Assembly: GCF_009931615.1 (NCBI RefSeq)
Contig: NZ_CP046620.1
Coordinates: 1,813,501-1,877,500, forward strand
From: Algicella marina
GTDB taxonomy: Bacteria; Pseudomonadota; Alphaproteobacteria; Rhodobacterales; Rhodobacteraceae
Length of the DNA: 64,000 bases
Direction of reading: 5' to 3'
Below the pieces are notes generated by a model. That model saw only the letters and a list, made by a program, of their open reading frames with translations, ran no database searches and was not told the DNA's origin. This document shows positions 32,251-40,438 of the stretch, piece by piece. Each line of letters starts with the position of its first letter. The stretch's first letter is position 1. Position numbers and translations under genes: made by a program.

Positions 32251-33588
32251 ATGAGTCTGCGGTTCCGACTTGTACTGACACTTTGGATGGTCACGGCGCT
32301 TGCCGGTGTGATCACTCTCGGTCTGGCGGCTGCGGATGCCTATAATTCGGCAAGAAGCGACACCCAGACCACGCTCACCCGTGCGAGCTATGTGCTCGAG
32401 CGGAATTACCATATGGAGCCGAGAGTCGGGGACCCGCTGTACGCCGAAATGACGTCCATCAAACTGTTGAGCGTGATGGCACCCGGCAGTTGTATTCTTT
32501 ACGAGCAGCGGCAAATCTCTCAACGTCGGCTCTGTGCCGGTTGGCAGGTGTTTGGCCAGATCGCGCCGTCCTGGTTCAGACAGGGCGTCGAGAAAGTTTT
32601 TGACCCGCCGGAGCCGATTGCGCGGCAGGGATCGGCATCGCAGAGCGGCCCGTTTCATATTGAGGCATCCTTCGATCCCGTCGCTGCGGCGACGCTGGCA
32701 TGGCAGAGAACACGATTGGCCATGTGGCAGACTCTGGCGATGGCGGCCGGCGTATTGGCTTTGGGTACGATCGCGATCATCTGGCGACTTGGGCCGGTGC
32801 GCGGCATCGTATCGGAGCTTGACCGGCTTTCCCGGGGTGACCTCAACGCGCGGGTGGAATCGAGCGGCGCACAAGAGTTCGGTCAGATCGCCCAGGCGGT
32901 CAACCATCTTGCCGAACGTTTGCGCGCCAGTGCCGAGCAAAGCCGCGCCCTGACGCGCAAGCTGATCGAGGTTGAAGATGTGGAACGTCGACAGCTCGCA
33001 CGGGATCTTCATGACGAATTCGGTCAAACCCTAACCGCGACGGCAGCACTGGCTGCCTCCATCAGTTACGCGGCTCCTGACGACCGTGACGACATCAAGC
33101 GCGACGCGCGTGCCATTGGGGCTAACATCCGCAATATGATGGAATGCCTGAGAGGTGCCTTCGCGCGGCTTCGCCCACCCGATCTGGAAGAAGTTGGCCT
33201 AACGGCCAGTCTGCGCACTATGCTGTCAGGTTGGGAGACGCAGAGTGGGACGAGGTTTGTGCTCGACTGCAGCGTGGATGAAAGCGGTATGGATGATGCA
33301 GTGGCGCTTGACCTCTACCGGATTGTGCAGGAGTGCGTGACCAATGCCATGAGGCACGGGACACCCAGACTGGTTGACGTAACGTTGCGGAACTTGGGGG
33401 AAACCATCACCCTGACAGTGGAAGATGATGGTGGCGGCACCCTCGCCCCCGACGCGGCGGGACATGGAATTCTCGGGATCAACGAACGCGCCAGCGCCAT
33501 GGGAGGCGCGCTTTGCATGGAAGAGACTGCCGATGGCGTGCGCGTTGCAGTGACATTGCCATCCACAACCGTCAGAACCGCCGCATGA
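32251..33588 (+). CDS. Sensor histidine kinase, MoxY/NarX-like (HisKA_3)
   Basis: A 445-aa membrane kinase. TM1 is at about 7-28, a periplasmic region at about 30-155 resembles the LapD/MoxY N-terminal domain, TM2 is at about 157-179, then HAMP (about 180-235) and a dimerisation domain with the phospho-acceptor in RQLARDLHDEFGQT (His254). The HATPase_c domain has N-box VQECVTNAMRHG, DDGGG and GHGILGINERASAMGG. The ATG at 32251 has GGGAGGAAG upstream. It is coupled by ATGA to the response regulator. In Paracoccus, MxaY/MxaX control methanol oxidation genes; here the divergent MoxR operon is the likely target. Confidence 0.88.
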   Translation: MSLRFRLVLTLWMVTALAGVITLGLAAADAYNSARSDTQTTLTRASYVLERNYHMEPRVGDPLYAEMTSIKLLSVMAPGSCILYEQRQISQRRLCAGWQVFGQIAPSWFRQGVEKVFDPPEPIARQGSASQSGPFHIEASFDPVAAATLAWQRTRLAMWQTLAMAAGVLALGTIAIIWRLGPVRGIVSELDRLSRGDLNARVESSGAQEFGQIAQAVNHLAERLRASAEQSRALTRKLIEVEDVERRQLARDLHDEFGQTLTATAALAASISYAAPDDRDDIKRDARAIGANIRNMMECLRGAFARLRPPDLEEVGLTASLRTMLSGWETQSGTRFVLDCSVDESGMDDAVALDLYRIVQECVTNAMRHGTPRLVDVTLRNLGETITLTVEDDGGGTLAPDAAGHGILGINERASAMGGALCMEETADGVRVAVTLPSTTVRTAA

Positions 33589-34241
33589 CCGACCATCGCG
33601 TCATGATTGTCGACGACCACCCCGTCGTGCGCGAGGGTTACCGCCGGTTGATAGATCTGCAACCGGGCCTGAGCATCGTTTCAGAAGCCGAGGATGCACG
33701 CGGCGCCTACATCCGCTTTCGCGAGACTTCACCCGACGTGGTCGTTATGGACGTCACCCTGAACGGGGTAAGCGGAATCGAGGCGATCCGCCATATTCGT
33801 CAGTACGATGAAAGCGCGTTGATCGTCGTTTTCACCATGCACCAGGGTTCAGCTTTCGCCCTGAAATCTATCGAGGCCGGGGCCGCCGGATACGTCACGA
33901 AGAGCAGCGACCCTGAAAATCTGATCAAAGCCATTTTCGGAGTGCTGGAGGGCCGTACAGTAATCTCGCCGGACGTCATTGAATCCATCGCACAGGACCG
34001 AATTGCCGGAGCTGGCAATCGTCTTGATGACCTGACCACGCGCCAAACCGAAATACTGAGGCTGCTGGCAAGCGGCTGGCCCGTAGAAAAAATCGCGGAA
34101 GCACTATCGATCAGCCTCAAGACGGTGCGTAATAACCACTATCAAATCAAGAGCGTGCTCGGCCTCGAAACCGATGCGCAGATGGTGTGGTTCGCATGGG
34201 AAACGGGCCTCGTACAAGCGCCGCTTGAAGAAAAGGCGTGA
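33585..34241 (+). CDS. LuxR-type response regulator, MoxX/NarL-like
   Basis: A 218-aa regulator. The receiver domain covers about 5-120: IVDDH acidic pair, phospho-acceptor in PDVVVMDVTLNG (about Asp57), VVFTMHQ and AGYVTKSS with the conserved Lys. A LuxR HTH covers about 150-212 (LTTRQTEILRLLASGWPVEK, IAEALSISLKTVRNNHYQIK). It overlaps the kinase gene by four bases. It presumably activates or represses the MoxR/VWA operon through the palindromes at 32178-32215. Confidence 0.88.
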   Translation: MTDHRVMIVDDHPVVREGYRRLIDLQPGLSIVSEAEDARGAYIRFRETSPDVVVMDVTLNGVSGIEAIRHIRQYDESALIVVFTMHQGSAFALKSIEAGAAGYVTKSSDPENLIKAIFGVLEGRTVISPDVIESIAQDRIAGAGNRLDDLTTRQTEILRLLASGWPVEKIAEALSISLKTVRNNHYQIKSVLGLETDAQMVWFAWETGLVQAPLEEKA

Positions 34242-34434
34242 CCGTGGAACCACGCGCGCACGACGACGAAGCCGGAGACAATTTCGAAGTGTCATGTGCC
34301 GGAACGGCTGGAGTTCGATGGACCGGGGTGGGCGGATGGTCGGCAAAATAGCCGGTTTCGCCCGATGCCAGTGCCTATTCCGGGTCGATCAGAGTGCAAG
34401 AATTGTTGGCAAACCGCCACTACCCGGAAGGTAA

Positions 34435-35712
34435 TCACCGATATATCTGCTGCGGCAGCCACATCGAGAGAGCGGGAACGAATGTGAGGAGCATGAGCAC
34501 AGCGATCAGCGGTATGAGGAAGGGCGCTGTAGCGGTGACGCATCGCTCGAACGGAACTTCCGAGACTTTCGACAAAACGTAGAGAACCAGACCGACCGGT
34601 GGTGTCAGGAGGCCGATCATCAGGTTCAGAACCAGGATGATCCCGAAGTGCACCGGATCCAAGCCGATTTGTACAGCGACTGGCAGAAGCACTGGTGTCA
34701 GAATGGTTATAGCTGCCAGTGTTTCCATGAAGCAGCCGACGATGAGCACAACAAGGGTGATTAACAGCAGCAATGCGACCTTGTTGTCGGTGACGGACAG
34801 GAGGGATGTAGAGATTGTCTCTGCCACTCTGTTGGCTGTCAGGAGCCATGCAAAGATTGCCGAAGCAGCTACGATAAGCAGGATGGCAGCTGTGGTCTCT
34901 ACAGTTTCGAGCGATATCCGCACTATCCTGCGCCATGTGAGTGTCTGGTAAACCAGCAGGCCGAGCACCAGCGCGTAAGCAACGGCTGCGATGGCTGCCT
35001 CTGTTGGGGTGAAGGCTCCACTCATGATACCCCCAACAATAATAACGGGCGTCATAAGCGGCAGCAGTGCCTGAATGAACGTTGTGCCGAAGTGCTTTGG
35101 CGAGAAATGCTGATCTCGCGGGTAATTCCTTCGGCGCGAGTACCAGGCGACCATGATCATGAGCGAGCCCGCCATTATCAGCCCCGGAATGAGCCCGGCG
35201 ACGAACAGTTGTCCGATCGAGGTCTGTGCCACGACGCCGTAGATCACAAGTGGCAGCGACGGCGGAATGATCGGGCCGATGGTCGAGGAAGCAGCCGTGA
35301 TACCGACGGCAAAGTCAGGATCGTAACCTGCGTCGCGCATTGCCTTGATCTCGATGTTGCCAAGGCCTCCGGCATCGGCCACGGCAGCCCCTGACATCCC
35401 TGCAAATATTACGGATGCACCGACATTCACGTGGCCGAGCCCGCCGTGCATCCAGCCTACTGCCGCCCGGGCGAAGGCGAATATCCGAGTCGTGATCCCT
35501 GCGGAGTTCATCAGATTGCCGGCCAGGATGAAGAACGGCACAGCGATCAGGGGGAACGAATTGATCCCGTTGACCATGTTGGCCAACACGATCATAGGAG
35601 GCATGCCTTCGAACACGACAAAGGTCAACGAGGCCAGCGCGAGCGCCGCCGCGACAGGCACGCCAAGCGCCATGAGCACGAAAAGCAAGCCGATCATGAG
35701 GTAGATGGACAT
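34435..35712 (-). CDS. dctM: TRAP transporter large permease (DctM family)
   Basis: A 425-aa inner-membrane protein with about 12 hydrophobic segments, the ion-coupled translocation subunit of a TRAP transporter. Signatures include FFILAGNLMNSAGITTRIF, the ASVIFAGMSGAAVADAGGLG block, GITAASSTIGPIIPPSLPLV and a C-terminal LTPPVGLVLYVLSKV. It is the last gene of dctP-dctQ-dctM. No catabolic gene follows, so the substrate stays unknown. Confidence 0.93.
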   Translation of the reverse strand: MSIYLMIGLLFVLMALGVPVAAALALASLTFVVFEGMPPMIVLANMVNGINSFPLIAVPFFILAGNLMNSAGITTRIFAFARAAVGWMHGGLGHVNVGASVIFAGMSGAAVADAGGLGNIEIKAMRDAGYDPDFAVGITAASSTIGPIIPPSLPLVIYGVVAQTSIGQLFVAGLIPGLIMAGSLMIMVAWYSRRRNYPRDQHFSPKHFGTTFIQALLPLMTPVIIVGGIMSGAFTPTEAAIAAVAYALVLGLLVYQTLTWRRIVRISLETVETTAAILLIVAASAIFAWLLTANRVAETISTSLLSVTDNKVALLLLITLVVLIVGCFMETLAAITILTPVLLPVAVQIGLDPVHFGIILVLNLMIGLLTPPVGLVLYVLSKVSEVPFERCVTATAPFLIPLIAVLMLLTFVPALSMWLPQQIYR

Positions 35713-35719
35713 TGAGGGG

Positions 35720-36298
35720 TCAGTCCTTTTCGGTCGCGGCCGGATCCAGCTGCCGCATGATGTCTTCAGGGGTCGCCCACAGTTTCCGCCAAAGGTTCAA
35801 CGCTGAATAAATCGTCATGACGAGAAGGGCTCCGACGCAGATCGCGTAGATGTATTTTTTGGGCACTGGTAACGTGACCATCTGCTGTCGCGTCTTGTCG
35901 ACGAGTGAGAGTCCGATCCAAAACAGACCGGCGTAGAAGGCGAAGGAGATCATTTCTGCCATGACCGCCATCACCTTCCCCAATCGCCGAGGCGCCATGC
36001 GGATCAGGAATTCGAGCATGATATGGCTGTGCCGACGGACCGCCGTCACCGAGCCGAGGAAGCATACGAGTATCAAGAGGTAGCGGGCCACCTCCTCCGT
36101 CCAGGCGAGCGAGTCGTTCAGTACGTAGCGTGTGAAGAACTGCAAAAACACCACGATGGCCAACGCCCAGAAGGAAACGATGCCGGGCAGGTCGATCCAG
36201 TGCAGGCCACCAAGGTTATCGCTTTCGTCCGCAAACGTGACGGAAGGGGACACGGCTCCATCGCCGTGCCCCTCCGCACTGTCGTCCGTCTCCCGCAT
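35720..36298 (-). CDS. dctQ: TRAP transporter small permease (DctQ family)
   Basis: A 192-aa membrane protein with four transmembrane helices. FFTRYVLNDSLAWTEEVARY is the DctQ signature, followed by LLILVCFLGSVTAVRRHSHI. An unusual 35-residue acidic N-terminal extension precedes the first helix. It lies 7 bases before dctM and 29 bases after dctP. Confidence 0.88.
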   Translation of the reverse strand: MRETDDSAEGHGDGAVSPSVTFADESDNLGGLHWIDLPGIVSFWALAIVVFLQFFTRYVLNDSLAWTEEVARYLLILVCFLGSVTAVRRHSHIMLEFLIRMAPRRLGKVMAVMAEMISFAFYAGLFWIGLSLVDKTRQQMVTLPVPKKYIYAICVGALLVMTIYSALNLWRKLWATPEDIMRQLDPAATEKD

Positions 36299-36327
36299 TG
36301 CGGCAGCCTTTCTTTGTCGGGTTCTGT

Positions 36328-37305
36328 TTACTGCCCCAGCGCCTGGAGGCGCTCGTACATCTCGAGTGTGTAGGGTACCTTGCTTTCGTCGGTGACGATC
36401 GGTGCCACTGCTTCCTGAAAGGCGGCCTTGTCGACTTCGTTAATTTGAATGCCTTCGTCGATGAACCACTGCACCAGGTCTTGCTCGGACTGGTTGATCT
36501 CGTCCGCACATTTGGCGGCGGCTTCCTTCATCACTTCCTCGAGCGTCGCGGCATCCTCCCCGGTCACGCCCATCGCAGTTTCCGACACGATGATTATCAG
36601 CGAGTTCCCGATATGGCCGGTCAGGTTGATGTTCGACTGGACCTCGTAAAACCGCTTGAATTGAATCGTGGGCAGCGGGTTCTCCTGTGCATCGACCACG
36701 CCCTGCTGGAGTGCCAGATAGACTTCGGCGAAGGCAATGGGCGTGGGGTTGGCACCTACCGCGTTCGGGAACATCACCATAACCGGGCTGTCGGGCACAC
36801 GGATCTTGAGTCCCTCCATGTCTGTCGGCTTGGAGATGGGGAAGTTCGAAGTCACATGACGGTACCCATACCAGGTAATTGCCATTACCGAATGGCCCGT
36901 CGCCTCGCGGTAGCCTTCCGAAAGTTCCTCAAACAGGTCGCTGTCCCGGTAAGCCTCCCAGTGTGCGTAATCGCGCAACATGAAGGGGTAATCCGATATG
37001 GCTATCGGACCATAGTCTCGTTCTGCGAAGTTCGGTCCGGTGTAGATAATATCAACCGATCCCAGGGTCAGACCCTCGTTGATATCACTTTCGTTGCCGA
37101 GCGAAGATGCAGGAAACACCTCGATATTGACCCTGCCTTCGGTGCGGGTGGAGACTTCCTCGGCCGCCCAGAGTGCCCATTTGTGGTAACTGGAATCTGT
37201 CTCGTAGACGTGAGCCCACTTCAGGTCGGCAGCAGAAACTGACCCGACCCATACTGCACCGACCGCCGCGCAGGCGACAATTGTCCTCAGTGTTCTTGCA
37301 ATCAT
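36328..37305 (-). CDS. dctP: TRAP transporter substrate-binding protein (DctP family)
   Basis: A periplasmic receptor, 325 aa, with signal peptide (MIARTLRTIVACAAVGAVWV-GSVSA). TRTEGRVNIEVFPASSLG, the DMEGLKIRVPDSPVMVMFPN segment with the ligand-binding Arg, and YLALQQGVVDAQENPL are DctP hallmarks. Family members bind C4-dicarboxylates, sugar acids, keto acids and related carboxylates. The first gene of its operon, divergent from a GntR-FCD regulator, with an ATACAA/TTGTAT repeat upstream. Confidence 0.92.
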   Translation of the reverse strand: MIARTLRTIVACAAVGAVWVGSVSAADLKWAHVYETDSSYHKWALWAAEEVSTRTEGRVNIEVFPASSLGNESDINEGLTLGSVDIIYTGPNFAERDYGPIAISDYPFMLRDYAHWEAYRDSDLFEELSEGYREATGHSVMAITWYGYRHVTSNFPISKPTDMEGLKIRVPDSPVMVMFPNAVGANPTPIAFAEVYLALQQGVVDAQENPLPTIQFKRFYEVQSNINLTGHIGNSLIIIVSETAMGVTGEDAATLEEVMKEAAAKCADEINQSEQDLVQWFIDEGIQINEVDKAAFQEAVAPIVTDESKVPYTLEMYERLQALGQ

Positions 37306-37373
37306 TGTTTCCTCCCTGGTTCACCGCCGTTCCGGCTGTTGATGGCTTCATGGTTAGCTGAAGGATTTCTAGT

Positions 37374-37395
37374 ATACAAGATATATCAGTTGTAT
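37374..37395. promoter_or_regulatory. Inverted repeat, probable GntR operator
   Basis: ATACAA (37374-37379) and TTGTAT (37390-37395) form a perfect 6+6 inverted repeat with a 10-base spacer, in an A+T-rich patch 69 bases upstream of dctP. FCD-type GntR regulators commonly bind such TTGTATAC-like sites. Confidence 0.5.
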
Positions 37396-37505
37396 TGAGG
37401 ACCTTGAGGATGCTCTGGCAGTCGGTAACTTCGGGTGTTATCGACCTGTGCAGGTGCTGGTCGACGTGGCCCGCCCGATGAAGGACCGCCACTCCAGGTG
37501 AGACG

Positions 37506-38285
37506 ATGACGAAGGAAGACAGGCCACACGCCCCCAAAGCGCGAAAGCAGCGCAGCCGTAACGCACCACCCGCGCCGTCGAGGCGAGAGCGGCTGCGGAC
37601 CAGCCGCGTTTCAGATGTCATCTACGACGACCTGCGCTCTGCAATCATCAGAATGGATCTTCGCCCCGGCGATCCAGTGGTTGAGGCTCACATCAGGGAC
37701 CGCCACGGCGTCAGCCGCACCCCGGTGCGCGAGGCTGTATTGCGCCTGGCCGAAGAAGGATTGGTCGACGTTGTCTCCAAATCGGGAACGTTCGTGAGCA
37801 GGATTCCCCTCGTTGCCCTGAGAGAAGCCATCGTCGCCCGGCGCGCGCTGGAGGCGGTGACTTGTGCCGCCGCAGCTGAGAGGGCTTCGGAAAGCGATGT
37901 CATGAGTTTGCGGGCAATTGTCCAGCGTCAAAGAGAACGAGCAGAGACCGGCGATCTCGAGTTCTTTCACGATGCCGACGATGCGTTCCACGCGGAAGTC
38001 GCCGCCATCGCCCAATATCCGGGCCTCTGGACAATGATCAGTAATATCCGGGTGCAGGTTGAACGCTATCGCCGGCTGACATTACCACAGCCCGGCCGCA
38101 TGAAAATGGTGGTGCAGGAGCACGCTGCCGTTGTCGATGCCATTGCCGCACACGACGCCGAGACGGCCGTGAAGGCCATGCATGTTCATCTGGACAAACT
38201 TCAATTGGACATTTCGATCTTCCGCGACCTTTGGCCGGAATGCTTCATCATCGATTTTCCTATCGACAACCTGGCGGCCGAATAG
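37506..38285 (+). CDS. GntR family (FCD) transcriptional regulator
   Basis: A 259-aa regulator. The winged helix is at about 35-100 (VSDVIYDDLRSAIIRMDLRP, GVSRTPVREAVLRLAEEGLV) and the all-helical FCD ligand domain at about 110-240 with His/Asp metal-site residues (DDAFHAEVAA, EHAAVVDAIAAHD). A basic 30-residue N-terminal tail precedes it. Divergent from the TRAP operon, which it most likely controls in response to the transported carboxylate. Confidence 0.88.
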   Translation: MTKEDRPHAPKARKQRSRNAPPAPSRRERLRTSRVSDVIYDDLRSAIIRMDLRPGDPVVEAHIRDRHGVSRTPVREAVLRLAEEGLVDVVSKSGTFVSRIPLVALREAIVARRALEAVTCAAAAERASESDVMSLRAIVQRQRERAETGDLEFFHDADDAFHAEVAAIAQYPGLWTMISNIRVQVERYRRLTLPQPGRMKMVVQEHAAVVDAIAAHDAETAVKAMHVHLDKLQLDISIFRDLWPECFIIDFPIDNLAAE

Positions 38286-38720
38286 GGATAGTGAAGTAGC
38301 GGTAGCTTGGAAAGGTCGGAAGGTAGCGGTACCCTCGGTGCCCCGTTCAAATTGATGCCGATACAGGCTTCCGAATACTGAGTTTGCGGGTGATATGAGG
38401 CACCAAAGGCCACGCGAGCATTTCGTTCGCGGCACCTATCGCACCCATGCCCTGCCCCTCAGCTCGCGACATCATGAGACAGTCCAATACGCAAAAGCCT
38501 CCCTATTGGTGATCTCTGCCTCCGAAACCCCGACACTCAATTGCGTTAGAAAATCCGGGTCTTGTGGAACCGAAACTTGCCACGAACAAGTAAACTTCGC
38601 CCCCCGCTCGTTGGCAGCTACCTGACAAAGAGTCGTGAAAGCTCAAGCGTTGAGGCCATGTGCGAGATTGTGGAGCCGATCGTTCGAGGGAAACGTTGAC
38701 TGATGGCTGTGTCCCGACAC
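38286..38720. other. 435-base gap, no gene recognised
   Basis: Between the GntR gene (plus) and iolB (minus), whose 3' ends converge. Short frames show no ribosome binding site or family. I looked for transposase remnants and terminators and found nothing convincing. Confidence 0.45.
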
Positions 38721-39527
38721 TTACGCATCACGCTTCATGATCCACTCGACCGGAGGCGCCGGCACGAAACGCCATTTGCGCAGCGGGCCAGCCATGACGT
38801 TGAGGTAGTACATCTCAAAGCCATAGGGGGCGCCACATGGGTGGTGGCCGCGTGGCACAAGAACCACATCTTCATTAGAAACCGCCATCGTTTCGTTGAG
38901 TTGCAGATCATCCGTGTAGACGCGCTGGATGCCAAAGCCATCTGCCGGGTTGAGACGGTGGTAGTAGGTTTCTTCCAAATAGGTGATGCGGGGATAGTCG
39001 TCCTCGTCATGGCGGTGGCTTGGATAGGAAGACCAGTGACCGGCCGGGGTGAAGACTTCCGTCACCAGCAGGCTGTCGGCGTAATCCTCGTTCTCCATCG
39101 CGATGTTGTTGATGTGGCGGGTGTTTGTGCCCTTTCCGCGCGTTGCCAGGGATATGCCATCCGGGCCGATGCGGCGCGCCGCGTGGCCGCCCATGCCCGG
39201 GGCGGAACACACGGCAAGCACGCAATCAGTTTCGGCTGTGGCATCCCACTCAGTTCCGTTCGGTAGGTAGAGGCAATGCGGGGGCGTCTTTTCGAAGACA
39301 TTCATCCGCTCGCCCAATACGCCCCAATCCTGCCCTGCCCCTTTTATGGCCGCCCTGCCCTCAACCATGACAAGGATGACCTCTCGGTCACCGGTGGCTT
39401 CGGCGGCGCTGTCGCCCGCCCGCAATCGATAGAGCGAAAATCCCACGTATCGCCAACCGGCGCTTTGCGGCGTGATTTCGTGTACCTTGCCACGGGTGCC
39501 GAAGGGTTTGCGCAGAAGATCTGTCAT
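38721..39527 (-). CDS. iolB: 5-deoxy-glucuronate isomerase
   Basis: Inositol catabolism step converting 5-deoxy-D-glucuronate to 5-deoxy-5-ketogluconate. A 268-aa bicupin. SYPSHRHDEDDYPRITYLEE carries the metal-binding His and Glu residues, and VLVPRGHHPCGAPYGFEMYY the second cupin motif; both are IolB signatures. The start is the ATG at 39527 (MTDLLRKPFG); the longer frame to 40142 lies inside iolE. It is the last gene of iolC-iolD-iolE-iolB. Confidence 0.94.
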   Translation of the reverse strand: MTDLLRKPFGTRGKVHEITPQSAGWRYVGFSLYRLRAGDSAAEATGDREVILVMVEGRAAIKGAGQDWGVLGERMNVFEKTPPHCLYLPNGTEWDATAETDCVLAVCSAPGMGGHAARRIGPDGISLATRGKGTNTRHINNIAMENEDYADSLLVTEVFTPAGHWSSYPSHRHDEDDYPRITYLEETYYHRLNPADGFGIQRVYTDDLQLNETMAVSNEDVVLVPRGHHPCGAPYGFEMYYLNVMAGPLRKWRFVPAPPVEWIMKRDA

Positions 39528-39532
39528 GGGTC

Positions 39533-40438
39533 TCAACTCTCTATTGTCAGGCCGGAGCGGGTGCAGATTGCTACGATGTGGTCGTAGCCGAGCTTTGAGT
39601 ACTCGAAGGGTGGCGCCTTGCCCGGGTCTTGCTCGGCCTCGACGACGATCCAACCGTCGTAGTCCATCGCCTTCAGTCGATCGATGATGGCCGTGAAATC
39701 GATGCAGCCGTCCGGGTCGCCCGGCACAGAATAGACCCCGGAGGCTACCCCGTCGAGGAAGCTGCGATCCTCGGCATGGACCCAATCCAGAACCGGCTGC
39801 CTCACATCCTTGAAGTGTACGTGATGAACGCGGTCGGCCCACTTGTCCAGAACTGCCAGCGGGTCGGCGCCGGCGAAGTGCAGGTGGCCGGTATCGTAGA
39901 GTAATGTCAGCGCCGGATCGCTGCCCTCCATGAGCCAGTCGATATCTTCGGCATCTTGCACGATCGCCCCCATGTGGTGGTGGTAGGATAGTACAACGCC
40001 TTGATCGCGCGACCATTTGGCCAGTTCCGAGAGTTTCGCGGCATAGCCCGTTACCTCCTCGCGGCTCAACTTGGGGCGTTGGCTGACCGGCCGGGCGATG
40101 TCGCCCTGAATTGTATTGGAGCATTCCGCGTAAACGATACACGGTGCTCCGAGGGAAGCGAACTGCTCAACCTGGCCCCGGATCGCGTCCTTCTCAGTTG
40201 CGAGGTCATTGACCAGCAGGTTGCCCGAGCACCAACCGCCGCACAGGCTCACACCATAGCGGTCAAGGTAGGCGCGCAAACCTTCGGTGTCGGCGGGCAT
40301 CCGGCGCCCGCGTTCCACGCCGCTGTAGCCGATGCGCGCGGCATCCTGCATCGCGCCTTCTGTGGTGTAATCCCTCGTAAGGTCCGGCAGGTCGTCGTTC
40401 TGCCAAGCGATCAGGGAGATGCCGATCTTCACAGCCAT
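39533..40438 (-). CDS. iolE: myo-Inosose-2 dehydratase
   Basis: It dehydrates 2-keto-myo-inositol to the diketone that IolD hydrolyses. A 301-aa xylose-isomerase-like TIM barrel. KIGISLIAWQNDDLPDLTRD is the IolE N-terminus, and YHHHMGAIVQ, LLYDTGHLHFAG and VHHVHFKDVR supply metal-binding residues. The ATG at 40438 overlaps the iolD stop by one base (TGATG); upstream in-frame sequence is inside iolD. It lies five bases before iolB. Confidence 0.95.
   Translation of the reverse strand: MAVKIGISLIAWQNDDLPDLTRDYTTEGAMQDAARIGYSGVERGRRMPADTEGLRAYLDRYGVSLCGGWCSGNLLVNDLATEKDAIRGQVEQFASLGAPCIVYAECSNTIQGDIARPVSQRPKLSREEVTGYAAKLSELAKWSRDQGVVLSYHHHMGAIVQDAEDIDWLMEGSDPALTLLYDTGHLHFAGADPLAVLDKWADRVHHVHFKDVRQPVLDWVHAEDRSFLDGVASGVYSVPGDPDGCIDFTAIIDRLKAMDYDGWIVVEAEQDPGKAPPFEYSKLGYDHIVAICTRSGLTIES

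Noticed and set aside
26144-34241. Methanol oxidation (mxa) locus
   Set aside because: Accessory-type genes only; no mxaF/xoxF, mxaG or mxaI. Described as mxa/bat-like instead.
38286-38720. Degenerate insertion sequence in the gap between gntR and iolB
   Set aside because: No transposase motif, terminal inverted repeat or target duplication visible.
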